NCBI GenBank assembly: GCA_047606545.1
Contig: JASGEI010000012.1
Span: 1-64,000 of the forward strand
Direction of reading: 5' to 3'
DNA length: 64,000 bases
Source of the DNA: JASGDC01 sp047606545
GTDB taxonomy: Bacteria; Actinomycetota; Actinomycetes; Actinomycetales; Micrococcaceae
In this document: positions 46,116-55,550 of the stretch, piece after piece
Numbering within the stretch: position 1 is the stretch's first letter
Layout of the letters: every line of letters starts with the position of its first letter
Made by a program: the position numbers and the translations under genes
The notes under the pieces: model-generated
The model's input: only the letters and a program-made list of their open reading frames with translations
The model's database searches: none
What the model was told of the DNA's origin: nothing

Positions 46116-46149
46116 AAAGTGGTCATGTAAATAGTTACATGACCACTTT
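46116..46149 (-). terminator. Hairpin between MFS transporter and GH3 gene
   Basis: AAAGTGGTCATGTAA (46116-46130) pairs perfectly with TTACATGACCACTTT (46135-46149), four-base loop; the T-run on the minus strand is short (TTTT). It may attenuate read-through from the transporter gene into GH3. Confidence 0.7.
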
Positions 46150-46223
46150 CTATAGTAGGTATTAGCGTGTTAACTAATTCTTAATTTGAACCTGATGATC
46201 ATTTTATGTTAAGAGTCTAACTC

Positions 46224-47486
46224 TTATTTCACGCTCTTAACCTTTGTAATTGCAAGGGAACCAGTTAGTACTAGGACTGCGCCAAGCAAATAGAAGGTAG
46301 CGTAACCACCGATAGCTAATCCTGCTCCCATTGCGATAATGGCTGGGGCAATGATTGGTGCTATAGTCTGCGCTAGAGCATTTGCGATGTTGTAAACACC
46401 AAGATCCTTTGCAGATTCTTCTGGATTAGGCAAGGTTAAAGTAGCCAATGCTAAGTCTACTGAGAAGAAAGCACCTGTACCTAGTCCAATAATTGCTTGA
46501 GCCACAATTACCATAGTAACGTTTGGAGCTAATGCTAAGACTACTAGCCCAATTGCAACGACAACACCTGCAACCATAACTAGTGGTTTACGTTTGCCAA
46601 GCTTATCAGAAAGGATACCACCGAAAGCACTTGCTACAGCAAGTAGCACTTGTGAAATCATGTTAGACAATGTGATGACTGGCAAAGCAGATTTTTCAGC
46701 TAAGTTGAATCGATCTTGCAAGAAAAATGGTAGATATGTTGCGATACCGATATAACCGGTCATGAAAATGAATTTAGTCAATACTACCCAACCAAAGTCT
46801 GGATGTTGCTTTGGGTTGAAGTAGAAAGTCGAAATTAATGTTTTAAAGTTAAAAGGTGTCGAAGGTTTTTCAGTAAGAACTCGATCTTTTAACATGAAAG
46901 CAAATAATAAAACACTTACTACTGCTATAGATGCTGGCACTAGAAAACGTGGCACATCTGAGCTGATGCCAGCTACCAAAATGCTACCAAGTAGTACACC
47001 AGCAGGTAACATCATACCTACTATTCCAGATACCACGCCACGTTTTTCTTCTGTTACTTGATCTGGAATCGTAGCATTAAATGTAGCTAACGCACCGTTC
47101 ATTCCTGTTTGTGCAACTGACCAACCAATAACTACCATTGGAATTGAACTTGCAGTAGCAATCAATACAAACCCTAGAAATCCTAAAAGTACGCCACCAA
47201 TTAACCATGGTCTGCGCATTCCAAACTTTGATGTAGTGCGATCTGATAGCCTACCAACAATTGGATTAACTATTAAGGCGAAGAATGCTCCCACGCCCAA
47301 TACTAAGCCTAATGCATTAGTAGCCGCAGATTTAGAATGCGTTATATGCTCTACTTTATATGCCATAGATACCAATACTGGTGTTAATAAAGATATATAA
47401 ATACCAAAATTGGCAAAGCTAGCAGTTGGTAAATAAGTTTTTAGCAAGTTATTATTCTTGCCCTCATTATAAGTTTTAGTCTCCAT
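46224..47486 (-). CDS. MFS transporter, probably for sugars/beta-glucosides
   Basis: 420 residues with 12 membrane segments. MFS loop 2-3 signature NPIVGRLSDRTTSKFGMRRP, repeated in the second half as GGILSDKLGKRKP. The D-R-T-x-S-x-F-G-x-R-R-P motif resembles sugar-cation symporters. Substrate inferred from the GH3 gene downstream and the divergent TetR-type regulator. Confidence 0.88.
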   Translation of the reverse strand: METKTYNEGKNNNLLKTYLPTASFANFGIYISLLTPVLVSMAYKVEHITHSKSAATNALGLVLGVGAFFALIVNPIVGRLSDRTTSKFGMRRPWLIGGVLLGFLGFVLIATASSIPMVVIGWSVAQTGMNGALATFNATIPDQVTEEKRGVVSGIVGMMLPAGVLLGSILVAGISSDVPRFLVPASIAVVSVLLFAFMLKDRVLTEKPSTPFNFKTLISTFYFNPKQHPDFGWVVLTKFIFMTGYIGIATYLPFFLQDRFNLAEKSALPVITLSNMISQVLLAVASAFGGILSDKLGKRKPLVMVAGVVVAIGLVVLALAPNVTMVIVAQAIIGLGTGAFFSVDLALATLTLPNPEESAKDLGVYNIANALAQTIAPIIAPAIIAMGAGLAIGGYATFYLLGAVLVLTGSLAITKVKSVK

Positions 47487-47536
47487 AATATATGTCCCGT
47501 TTTACTCCTCTTTGAATAAGTACTTTTTAATAGTAG

Positions 47537-47567
47537 ACCATTTGGTAATCAAAATCTACCACTTGGA
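47537..47567. promoter_or_regulatory. Paired operator-like elements between MFS and tetR genes
   Basis: ACCATTTGGT (47537-47546) and ACCACTTGGA (47558-47567) share the ACCA-N2-TGGt form and start 21 bp apart, two helical turns. Candidate sites for the neighbouring double TetR protein. Confidence 0.5.
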
Positions 47568-47578
47568 AACATAAAGTT

Positions 47579-47608
47579 TTAACTAGGAATTATTTACTGT
47601 TGTAATAT
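47579..47608 (+). promoter_or_regulatory. Candidate leaderless promoter of the double-TetR gene
   Basis: TTAACT (47579-47584), 18-base spacer, TAATAT (47603-47608), ending six bases before the ATG. No ribosome-binding site is present, consistent with transcription starting at the start codon. Confidence 0.5.
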
Positions 47609-47614
47609 TGATTT

Positions 47615-48811
47615 ATGAATATTCCAGAAGAGTTTGAATACACTCTCGATAAACCTCAGTTAAATTCTCGTGCAAAAATTCTTGAAGCTGCACAAAAATT
47701 ATTTATTAAATACGGGTACTCTTCTGTATCACTAAGAAACATTGCTAAAGAAGCAGGAATTAGCCATGCTGGAGTTTTACGAAATTTTAATAATAAAGAC
47801 GCAATTCTCACAACGATTATAAAAAACCTTGATAAAGCAATGTATCAATACATAGATTTGAACGAACGCAGTAGGTCAATAATTAGACTTGCTAAGCGTA
47901 ATGCTACGATACCTGGCTATGTAGAAATATTTACTTCAATAGCTGGGCAAGCTACTAGCCCAACGCATCCAACTCATAAATTTATGACGGATAGATATAA
48001 AAACCTTAAATCTTTAATGTCAGATTGGTATCATTCTGACATAGTTGCCGTCTCTAGAATAGCTATCTGGGACGGAATTCAATTATCTTCATTAATGTTT
48101 GATGAAATAGATGTACCAACTGAGTTAGATAGGTACTTAAAATTAAAAGATAAAAATATTTTTTCACCCAATACACACGAGTTTTCAATATCAAATAAAC
48201 AACAAAAACTAAATAAAAATTTATATAATGCTCGGGGAACTATCGTTCGTGAATCTATTTTAAAGGCAGCTACTACTACTTTCACTAAGCTAGGTTACTT
48301 TGAAGCAAGTATGAGTAAAATCGCTAATGAAGCCAAAATTTCAAAGTCCGTTTTGTATCATTATTTTAAGAATAAAAAAGACTTACTGTTAAATGTTATC
48401 GCTGAGCATGAATCTTTAACTACTGCAATTGCAAATGCCAATATCAAACATAACCCAGATTTTTCTAAAAACCTTAAAAGCTTCATCACAAAATGGATAA
48501 CACAAAATAAAGATTCTATCGCTTTACTGGTATCCCTAAAAGCAGAAGCTTCATCCCCACACCACCCAGTTCATGAAATATTTAAAACAAACTATCAGCA
48601 AGAATTTCAGCAATTGGCTAACTACTTTACAACTTTCCTTAAAGCTAATAATGACTCATTAAAATTAAAGGCAAATACTTTAGCGATTTTCTTACAAGCA
48701 CTATGCGAAGGCATGCAAATTCAATGGTTATATGATGCAAAGCATACAGAAATTCCAGAAATACTTGTTGATTTTTTTACTATTTTAAGTTTAAGCGACC
48801 ACCAAAAATAG
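47615..48811 (+). CDS. Single-chain double TetR-family regulator
   Basis: 398 residues made of two complete TetR units in one chain. Unit 1: DNA-binding helices at about 18-65 (KILEAAQKLFIKYGYSSVSL, NIAKEAGISHAGVLRNF). Unit 2: about 208-262 (ESILKAATTTFTKLGYFEAS, KIANEAKISKSVLYHYF). The ligand-binding halves also match each other (SPTHPTHKF near 115-123; SPHHPVHEIF in the second), so the whole gene arose by duplication and fusion. TetR proteins act as dimers; this one may be a covalent dimer with two different halves. Divergent from the MFS-GH3 genes, its likely targets. Confidence 0.88.
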   Translation: MNIPEEFEYTLDKPQLNSRAKILEAAQKLFIKYGYSSVSLRNIAKEAGISHAGVLRNFNNKDAILTTIIKNLDKAMYQYIDLNERSRSIIRLAKRNATIPGYVEIFTSIAGQATSPTHPTHKFMTDRYKNLKSLMSDWYHSDIVAVSRIAIWDGIQLSSLMFDEIDVPTELDRYLKLKDKNIFSPNTHEFSISNKQQKLNKNLYNARGTIVRESILKAATTTFTKLGYFEASMSKIANEAKISKSVLYHYFKNKKDLLLNVIAEHESLTTAIANANIKHNPDFSKNLKSFITKWITQNKDSIALLVSLKAEASSPHHPVHEIFKTNYQQEFQQLANYFTTFLKANNDSLKLKANTLAIFLQALCEGMQIQWLYDAKHTEIPEILVDFFTILSLSDHQK

Positions 48812-48954
48812 GTATAAACTCACATGGCAAGGATTTTATCGTCAGCATAGTGTAGATAAAATACATTACCTACTTAAATGGTACTCATTTTACTAAATGT
48901 TACTTAACTTCAGGTACCAATTGTTAAAATAAGTAACACTTTCTGCATTCGAAG

Positions 48955-49545
48955 TCAGTCATGATTACCTTTATCAATTAATTTATTTATTTCATCATAT
49001 CGAAAACAACTAGTTAAGTGGTCGTTCACTAATCCTGCTGATTGAATATAAGCATAGATAATAGTAGGTCCAACGAAGTTAAACCCACGTTTTTTCATAT
49101 CTTTACTAATCACTTCAGAAACTTCAGTAACTGCTGGGATCTCAGCTAATTCTTTCCATGAATTAACAATAGTTTTATGGTTCACAAAATCCCATAAGTA
49201 GTTAGCAAAACTACCAAACTCTTCTTGAACTTTCAGATATACTTTGGCATTGCGCACAGCAGAAGCAATCTTAAGCTTATTACGAATAATTCCAGGATTT
49301 TGTCGTAGTTCTTCACACTTGGCTTCATCGTAACTAGCCACTGTTTTTATATCAAAATTATCAAAAGCTTTCCGGTAGTTTTCACGCTTATTTAAAATCG
49401 TATCCCAGCTTAATCCAGCTTGAGCGCCGTCAAGTATTAAAAATTCAAAGAGTTTTTGATCATCATGTAATGGAACTCCCCATTCGGTGTCATGATACTT
49501 AACTGCTAATTCGTTTCTAGCCCAACCGCAACGTACTTTTTCCAT
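48955..49545 (-). CDS. tag: DNA-3-methyladenine glycosylase I
   Basis: 196-residue TagI. Family features: RCGWARNELAVKYHDTEWGVP with the zinc-site Cys and the aromatic binding pocket, LSWDTILNKRENYRKAFDNFD, and FNFVGPTIIYAYIQSAGLVNDH near the end. Excises 3-methyladenine from DNA. A second, unrelated alkyladenine glycosylase (Mpg) is at 54.4 kb. Confidence 0.94.
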   Translation of the reverse strand: MEKVRCGWARNELAVKYHDTEWGVPLHDDQKLFEFLILDGAQAGLSWDTILNKRENYRKAFDNFDIKTVASYDEAKCEELRQNPGIIRNKLKIASAVRNAKVYLKVQEEFGSFANYLWDFVNHKTIVNSWKELAEIPAVTEVSEVISKDMKKRGFNFVGPTIIYAYIQSAGLVNDHLTSCFRYDEINKLIDKGNHD

Positions 49546-49584
49546 CTTATTCTAAGGCTTTAAATTAATAGAGCTTACTTTTAC

Positions 49585-50403
49585 TTAAGATGAATTTCGA
49601 CTAATCTGCTTAAGAGCTTCCATATCATTATCGGAAATAACAAAATCTACCTTGGTATTATCACGCATATGCTCAATATTGGTAGTTTTTGGTAATGGTA
49701 AAGTGTCAAGTTGTAGTGCATAACGGATACATAGTTGCGCTATTGATACCTTATATTTATCTGCTATTGCCTTTACCTCAGCATTTTTTAAGAGATCTCC
49801 ATGTGCAATAGGTGAGTACGCTTCTACTAAAATATCTTTATTTTGACAATATTTGATAAGGCTTTCAGGAGTATCTGCAATATGCACTAATAATTGATTT
49901 ACCATTGGCACTACTTTACAGTCAGTTAAGATGTTTTCAATATCTTCTTCTTTGAAGTTTGATATTCCTATTGAGCGTAATTTTCCAGCTTTATAAGCAT
50001 CTTCCAGTGCGCGCCAAGCCTCACGATTACCTTCTTCATAACCAGCTCCGCCTAAATCATCCCACGGCTGTGGGCTATGAATTAACATTAAATCTGCGTA
50101 TTCTAGTCCTAATTTAGTAAGTGATCCATCAATTGCTTCGGCTGCTTCTTTATAGGTTTTAATTGAGGCTGAAAGTTTTGTCGTGATGAAAAGTTCTTCA
50201 CGATTTATACCACAAGATTTTATAGCTTTTCCTACGCCTGTTTCGTTTTTATATGCTTGTGCAGTATCAATATGCCTATAACCTACTTGAAAAGCTTCTG
50301 CTACTGCTTTAGTTACTGACTCATCAGGTATTAGCCAAGTACCTAAACCTAATTTTGGAATTTTTACGTTATTTTTTAATGTGAAAGTTTCGTTTAAAAT
50401 CAT
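49585..50403 (-). CDS. Aldo/keto reductase
   Basis: 272 residues of the 2,5-diketo-gluconate reductase-like AKR group: GLGTWLIPDE, DTAQAYKNETGVGKA (catalytic Asp and Tyr), FITTKL with Lys, LMLIHSPQPWDD with His, and the NADPH-site LPLPKTTN. Broad-specificity carbonyl reduction. Stand-alone gene. Confidence 0.92.
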   Translation of the reverse strand: MILNETFTLKNNVKIPKLGLGTWLIPDESVTKAVAEAFQVGYRHIDTAQAYKNETGVGKAIKSCGINREELFITTKLSASIKTYKEAAEAIDGSLTKLGLEYADLMLIHSPQPWDDLGGAGYEEGNREAWRALEDAYKAGKLRSIGISNFKEEDIENILTDCKVVPMVNQLLVHIADTPESLIKYCQNKDILVEAYSPIAHGDLLKNAEVKAIADKYKVSIAQLCIRYALQLDTLPLPKTTNIEHMRDNTKVDFVISDNDMEALKQISRNSS

Positions 50404-50903
50404 AATGTTATTTTCTACTATCCTAATTTTATTATTTAAGTCTTTCTAGTTTACCTTCACACTTCATAAGATTTTTATAATCCCACTGAATCTCGAGTGT
50501 CGAATAAATTATAATGGACCACAAGAAATCCATCCGGACTTTCCAGAAACTTTCCGTTTCTTCATTGAAGAGGCTCTGAAATGGTAAACACGATAGGGAT
50601 TAAAAATCATGATATCCAAATGACACAAGATTTCGTTAATAACAAATGTCCAGAGTAGGTTCTACCCACTTCATCATTAAGAATTTTAGCCTTAGCTATC
50701 CCAGAAATTATGACGTACGAATGAGTGTAGGTACATTTTACAGATTCTGACTAAATATTCAAATTATTTAGTGGCTTTTTATTATCCAAGCACAGAATTA
50801 CCACATAATGACAGGGTTTTCGTGCTAACGTTTTAGACATCATGATGGTCTAAAATACGATTTAGGACTATTTCGTGAGGCACTTCAAGGAAGAAGGATA
50901 ATA
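50404..50903. other. 500-bp region: gene remnant and acs regulatory region
   Basis: No intact gene. Bases 50513-50587 look coding (see separate entry). A weak hairpin ACTAAATA/TATTTAGT lies at about 50750-50772. TTTTAGAC (50831-50838) and GTCTAAAA (50848-50855), perfect 8-bp arms with nine bases between, is an operator-like repeat 49 bases before acs. Confidence 0.5.
50513..50587 (+). pseudogene. Possible C-terminal gene remnant
   Basis: An open stretch ends in GPQEIHPDFPETFRFF followed by IEEALKW and a stop at 50585-50587. Codon choice and composition look protein-like and richer in G+C than the surrounding DNA, but there is no start or upstream body. Parent family not recognised. Confidence 0.3.
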
Positions 50904-52877
50904 ATGGAATTAGAGCATGGAGCACTAGAAACTCTTGTTGAAGAAACGCACTCATTCAAGCCAAAGAAAAAGTTTGCAAAAAATGCCATCGCTCAAGAGG
51001 GCATTTATGAAGAAGCTAAAGATTCAGAAAAGTTTTGGAAAAGGCAAGCTGAAAAGTATATAACCTGGGATAAACCATTCACTAAAGTCCTCAACTGGGA
51101 CAATGCCCCAGTTGCACGATGGTTTGAAGATGGCAAGCTTAATGTGGCCTATAACTGTGCTGATAGGCACGTCGAAGCTGGGCATGGTGATCGAGTAGCC
51201 ATTTGGTGGGAAGGTGAAGATGGCAGCACTCGAGCAATCACTTATCAAAACTTAACTGACGAAGTTCAAAAAGCTGCTGCTGCTTTTGAAAAGTTAGGCA
51301 TCACCAAGGGCGATAGGGTTGCCATCTACTTACCAATGATTCCTGAAGCAGTGTTCTCAATGCTGGCATGTGCACGCTTAGGTGCAATTCATTCTGTAGT
51401 ATTTGGAGGATTCTCCTCAGATGCGCTTAAAAGCCGCATCCAAGATGCTAACTGTAAACTTGTGGTTACCGCAGACGGTGGCTTCCGCAAAGGTAAAGCC
51501 TTTGGGCTCAAAGCAACGGTTGATGAAGCACTTGCAAATAACGATACAACTGTTGAAAAAGTGATAGTAGTACGCAGAACTGAGCAAGATATTAACTGGC
51601 AATACAAACGTGATTTGTGGTGGCACGAAACCATAGACAAAGAAAACCCTGGACATAAAGCCGAAGCCTTTGAAGCAGAAAACCCGTTGTTCATTCTCTA
51701 TACTTCCGGAACAACAGGTAAACCCAAAGGGATTTTGCACACTTCAGCTGGCTATTTAACTCATGTAGCTTTCACTCACCAAAATGTTTTTGACATTCAT
51801 CCGGAAAGCGATGTTTTCTGGTGTACTGCTGATATTGGCTGGGTTACTGGCCACAGTTATCTTACTTATGGTCCACTAGCTAATGGTTGTACTCAGTTGA
51901 TGTATGAAGGCACCCCTGATGCTCCGCATAAAGGTCGCTGGTGGAATCTAGTTGATAAGTACAAAGTAACTGTACTTTACACCGCACCAACTGCAATCCG
52001 CACTTTCATGAAATGGGGCGAAGCAATCCCAGATAAATACAGCCTTAAATCTTTACGAGTTCTAGGCTCAGTGGGTGAACCAATCAACCCAGAGGCATGG
52101 ATGTGGTATCGTCGTGTACTCGGAAAAAATAAAACTCCTATCGTAGATACTTGGTGGCAGACCGAAACTGGTGGCTTAATGATTTCTGCTCTACCAGGCG
52201 TCACAGAAACCAAACCAGGCTCTGCTCAAAAAGCTATCCCTGGTATTGACGTAGACGTAGTAGACGAACGGGGCGAATCAGTTAAAAACGGTCAAGCAGG
52301 CTATTTAGTTGTTCGCAAGCCGTGGCCAGGTATGTTGCGTGGCATTTGGAACAACCCTGACCGCTATTACGAAGCCTACTGGTCTACCTACAAAGATATG
52401 TACTTTGCTGGAGATGGTGCAAAGAAGGACTCCGAAGGCGATATTTGGGTTCTTGGTCGTGTTGATGACGTGATGAACGTTTCAGGACACAGGCTATCTA
52501 CTTCTGAAATTGAATCAGCACTTGTAGCGCACGATACAGTGGCAGAAGCAGCAGTTGTGGGAGCTAACGATGAAACAACCGGACAAGCCGTTGTTGCCTT
52601 CGCTATTTTGAATTCCGAAGGGCAGGAGCAAGTTTCAAAATCACACGATAAGGCAAAACTTTCCAATACTTTGAAAAAGCATGTTGCGCATGAAATCAGC
52701 CCTATTGCCCGGCCACGTCATGTTATTCTCGTTCCTGAATTACCAAAAACTCGCTCAGGAAAAATTATGCGCCGTTTACTACGTGATTTAGCAGATGGCA
52801 AAGAAGTCGGTGATGTGACTACTTTGGCAGACCCTACGGTCATAGATCAAATTGCTGAGGATTTACAAAAGGACTAG
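50904..52877 (+). CDS. acs: Acetyl-CoA synthetase
   Basis: 657-residue AMP-forming acyl-CoA synthetase of the acetate type. A3 loop YTSGTTGKPKG, the acetyl-pocket Trp segment TWWQTETGG, hinge SGHRLSTSEIES, and the regulatory/catalytic Lys620 in TRSGKIMRR. Converts acetate, ATP and CoA to acetyl-CoA. Lys in that motif is the known acetylation site in the family; no acetyltransferase or deacetylase gene is adjacent. AAGGA ribosome site. G+C slightly higher than neighbours. Confidence 0.96.
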   Translation: MELEHGALETLVEETHSFKPKKKFAKNAIAQEGIYEEAKDSEKFWKRQAEKYITWDKPFTKVLNWDNAPVARWFEDGKLNVAYNCADRHVEAGHGDRVAIWWEGEDGSTRAITYQNLTDEVQKAAAAFEKLGITKGDRVAIYLPMIPEAVFSMLACARLGAIHSVVFGGFSSDALKSRIQDANCKLVVTADGGFRKGKAFGLKATVDEALANNDTTVEKVIVVRRTEQDINWQYKRDLWWHETIDKENPGHKAEAFEAENPLFILYTSGTTGKPKGILHTSAGYLTHVAFTHQNVFDIHPESDVFWCTADIGWVTGHSYLTYGPLANGCTQLMYEGTPDAPHKGRWWNLVDKYKVTVLYTAPTAIRTFMKWGEAIPDKYSLKSLRVLGSVGEPINPEAWMWYRRVLGKNKTPIVDTWWQTETGGLMISALPGVTETKPGSAQKAIPGIDVDVVDERGESVKNGQAGYLVVRKPWPGMLRGIWNNPDRYYEAYWSTYKDMYFAGDGAKKDSEGDIWVLGRVDDVMNVSGHRLSTSEIESALVAHDTVAEAAVVGANDETTGQAVVAFAILNSEGQEQVSKSHDKAKLSNTLKKHVAHEISPIARPRHVILVPELPKTRSGKIMRRLLRDLADGKEVGDVTTLADPTVIDQIAEDLQKD

Positions 52878-52938
52878 CTAATTTCACTGATGGCTAGGCA
52901 AAAAATGGCATCCACATAGCAGAATTAATCTACAAACG

Positions 52939-53484
52939 TTAAGATGGTGAAAAGCCTTTCAAAAGTGGCTGGAATTTTTGCTTCAATTTGTTAATTTTAG
53001 GATTAATAACGAGCTGGCAAAAAGCTTGATTTGGGTGTTTTTCGAAATAATCTTGATGCTCATCCTCTGCTGGCCAAAATACCTCTAAAGGCACAATTTC
53101 AGTGGTTAAGGGAGTGCCCCATAACTTTTTAGCAACTTTATCTATGCTCTTATTTACTGCTTTAAGCTGGTTTTCGTCTTGATACAAAACAATTGAACGA
53201 TATTGTGGGCCGACATCGTTACCTTGACGATTCAAAGTAGTAGGATCATGCATAGTCCAGAAGATTTCAAGAATAGTCTCTAAGCTGATTGTTTCTGGGT
53301 TATAAGTAACTTTCACCACTTCAGCATGAGTGCTATCATCTTCAGTTAATGAGTAGTATGTAGGATTCTTCTTAGCGCCACCTGCATAGCCACAAGTAAC
53401 ATCAGTAACACCTTTTAAGTTGCTAAATAGTGGATCTAAACACCAAAAACAACCACCGCCAAGTACAATTGATTCGCTTTTCAT
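52939..53484 (-). CDS. msrA: Peptide methionine sulfoxide reductase MsrA
   Basis: 181 residues; catalytic Cys12 in GGGCFWC, then VTCGYAGG, HAEVVKVTYNP and DEHQDYFEKHP. Reduces methionine-S-sulfoxide. The start at 53484 is chosen because a promoter ends seven bases upstream of this ATG; a TTG start at 53520 would lie inside the -35 box. Confidence 0.94.
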   Translation of the reverse strand: MKSESIVLGGGCFWCLDPLFSNLKGVTDVTCGYAGGAKKNPTYYSLTEDDSTHAEVVKVTYNPETISLETILEIFWTMHDPTTLNRQGNDVGPQYRSIVLYQDENQLKAVNKSIDKVAKKLWGTPLTTEIVPLEVFWPAEDEHQDYFEKHPNQAFCQLVINPKINKLKQKFQPLLKGFSPS

Positions 53485-53491
53485 AGTTCTA

Positions 53492-53520
53492 ATACTAACT
53501 AGATGCATTGAACTACACAA
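53492..53520 (-). promoter_or_regulatory. Leaderless promoter of msrA
   Basis: On the minus strand TTGTGT (53520-53515), 17-base spacer, TAGTAT (53497-53492), then seven bases to the ATG. No Shine-Dalgarno sequence precedes the gene. Confidence 0.6.
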
Positions 53521-53576
53521 GGAAAATTATCTTATTGTTAAGAACACTTAACTAATCTAGTTTCAAAATAATATTC

Positions 53577-54314
53577 TCAACCTCTGTCTTGCTCTTCTAT
53601 ATGTTTTAGAGCTAACTTAGCTTCTAATTCTTCAAAAGTTTCGATAAGTTGACGTCGAACTTGTTCGCCATAAGGATTACCTTGCTGAATAGTTAAAAAT
53701 AGTTCTTCAGTATGACGACTATCTAAATCAATTAAGTCTCGCAACATATCAAATGATGGAGTTTGAATCGATAAATCCGGCATACGTAAATTACTAAGTC
53801 CGCGTGCCACAAAAAAAGTTAAGGCATGTACATAAGCCATAATATGATCATGTTGCTCTGCTGTGAAGTGAAGTACTCGCATTTTTAATACTTCTTCACA
53901 AAATTTTACATATTTTTTGGCATTTTCCCCTATTGCCGCTGCCACAATAAAGTCATGTCCGGCAACACCATCTTCAGCTGATTGTGGACCAAACAACGGA
54001 TGCGTAACCATAATATTTTCATGACCTTTAAGAGTTTCTAGCATGATATCGCGAGATTTAACCTTTACTGAACACACATCTACCACTACAGTTTCAGGGT
54101 TTAACAGCGGATGTAGTTTCTTCAAAATATTTTCATAGGCTTCAAGTGGGATTGCAAGAATTACAATATCCATATCCGCCAATTCTGCAAAAGCTATCTC
54201 ATGATATTCCTCAGGCACTTCTTCTTTTGCGTCCACAAAAATCTCACCGTATGGTGCTAATACTTTTGCAGTAAATTCCCCGAAAGGGCCAAAACCAATA
54301 ATTCCGATTTTCAT
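53577..54314 (-). CDS. tyrA: Prephenate/arogenate dehydrogenase
   Basis: 245 residues: Rossmann GFGPFG (7-12), DIVILAIPLEAYENIL, VDVCSVKVKSRDIM, THPLFGPQSAEDG, and the HDHIMAYVHALTFFVARGL helix with the catalytic-region His. Lacks the ACT domain and part of the C-terminal dimer region found in longer enzymes. Oxidative decarboxylation step of tyrosine synthesis. No other aromatic-pathway gene is nearby, so a monofunctional stand-alone gene. Confidence 0.87.
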   Translation of the reverse strand: MKIGIIGFGPFGEFTAKVLAPYGEIFVDAKEEVPEEYHEIAFAELADMDIVILAIPLEAYENILKKLHPLLNPETVVVDVCSVKVKSRDIMLETLKGHENIMVTHPLFGPQSAEDGVAGHDFIVAAAIGENAKKYVKFCEEVLKMRVLHFTAEQHDHIMAYVHALTFFVARGLSNLRMPDLSIQTPSFDMLRDLIDLDSRHTEELFLTIQQGNPYGEQVRRQLIETFEELEAKLALKHIEEQDRG

Positions 54315-54388
54315 ATTGCTTCTATTTAACCACTTCTTGTATCCTTAAGCAGTATTCTAAGTTAGCTTGCCTTAGGTAAAATTAAAAA

Positions 54389-54961
54389 ATGACTGGTAAT
54401 TCTTTTGACTGGCTAGATACTTCAGCAACTATTGCAGCTAAACGTCTGCTGGGCTGTGAATTATTGTGCACTATTGATGGTGAATCTGTAAGAGTTAAAA
54501 TTATTGAAGTTGAAGCATATGATCAAAATGACGAAGCTAGTCATACTTTTAATGGGAAAACTAAACGCAATGCAGCTATGTTCAAAAGTGCTGGACATAT
54601 GTATGTATATTTTACCTACGGAATGCACCATTGTTGCAATATAGTCTGCGGTAAATCTGGTTTTGGTTCTGGAGTTTTAATCCGTGCAGTAGAGCCAGTT
54701 GAAGGTATTGATATTATTGAAAAACGTCGTGGCATGGCTGGTGTTAATGTAACTAATGGTCCAGGTAAAGTTTGTAAAGCCTTAAATATTGATTTGAAAT
54801 ATACTGGACATGATTTAGCTAACCCACCAATACAACTTATAAAGAAATCTGCACTATCCAAAAAGCAAATTACTATCGATACTCGTATTGGGATTTCAAA
54901 AGCTACAAATCGGATGCTCAGGTTCTACATCACTGAAAACCCTTACATATCGAAGAAATAA
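54389..54961 (+). CDS. 3-methyladenine DNA glycosylase (AAG/Mpg family)
   Basis: 190 residues with AAG-family motifs KIIEVEAYDQNDEASH (catalytic Glu), YVYFTYGMHHCCN (intercalating Tyr), GVLIRAVEP and NGPGKVCKAL. Removes alkylated purines and hypoxanthine. TAAAAT six bases before the ATG and no ribosome site suggest a leaderless mRNA. Divergent from tyrA. Confidence 0.93.
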   Translation: MTGNSFDWLDTSATIAAKRLLGCELLCTIDGESVRVKIIEVEAYDQNDEASHTFNGKTKRNAAMFKSAGHMYVYFTYGMHHCCNIVCGKSGFGSGVLIRAVEPVEGIDIIEKRRGMAGVNVTNGPGKVCKALNIDLKYTGHDLANPPIQLIKKSALSKKQITIDTRIGISKATNRMLRFYITENPYISKK

Positions 54962-55007
54962 TATTCTGTCTATCTTACTTAAGATTAGCTAACTGCACTT
55001 ATTATGT

Positions 55008-55550
55008 TTATTTATTTTCCTTTAATAAAACTGCTAACTTACGCACAGTCGTAATATTACGAACTGTCATTCGCTGATATAAAGGTGTGCCAACTAGTTT
55101 AAATAAGCTAGATTTTGGCTGATTTTTTCGCAATAAATTAGATAAAACAGCACCTTTTACATATCGAATAGTCTCAATCTCGCTATTTTGACCTATTTGT
55201 TTAATAATCTCTGGAGAATCTATTGCTGGAAACAAGAAACAAACGTCTGACTTATGCTTTTGATAGTCGTTTTGCCAATCCGCTGGAATAGCTTTTGCTA
55301 CTTGCTTAAAAGCAAATTCGTTCAATACTAAAGTAGGAATTTCAAAGCCAAAATGTACTGTTAATTCTTTTGTTAGAGATTCAGAAGTTGGTGCTTTATT
55401 AGCTTTAAATAATACATTTCCTGAATTTACGTATGTTTTAACTTTTGAATAACCTAGTTCTTCAAACAACTTGCGCAAATCTGCCATTGGAACTCTACGC
55501 TTTCCACCAGCATTGATTCCTCTTAATAAAGCAACATATTCATTGCTCAT
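55008..55550 (-). CDS. DUF1697-family protein
   Basis: 180 residues; family start YVALLRGINAGGKRRVPMADLR, then YVNSGNVLF and RNITTVRKL near the end. Function unknown in the family. Its ATG overlaps the hxlR stop by one base (TAATG), so it is co-translated with that regulator. Confidence 0.88.
   Translation of the reverse strand: MSNEYVALLRGINAGGKRRVPMADLRKLFEELGYSKVKTYVNSGNVLFKANKAPTSESLTKELTVHFGFEIPTLVLNEFAFKQVAKAIPADWQNDYQKHKSDVCFLFPAIDSPEIIKQIGQNSEIETIRYVKGAVLSNLLRKNQPKSSLFKLVGTPLYQRMTVRNITTVRKLAVLLKENK

Noticed and set aside
50640..50760. Short open frame beginning at an ATG near 50648
   Set aside because: Thirty-odd residues, no ribosome site and no coding character.
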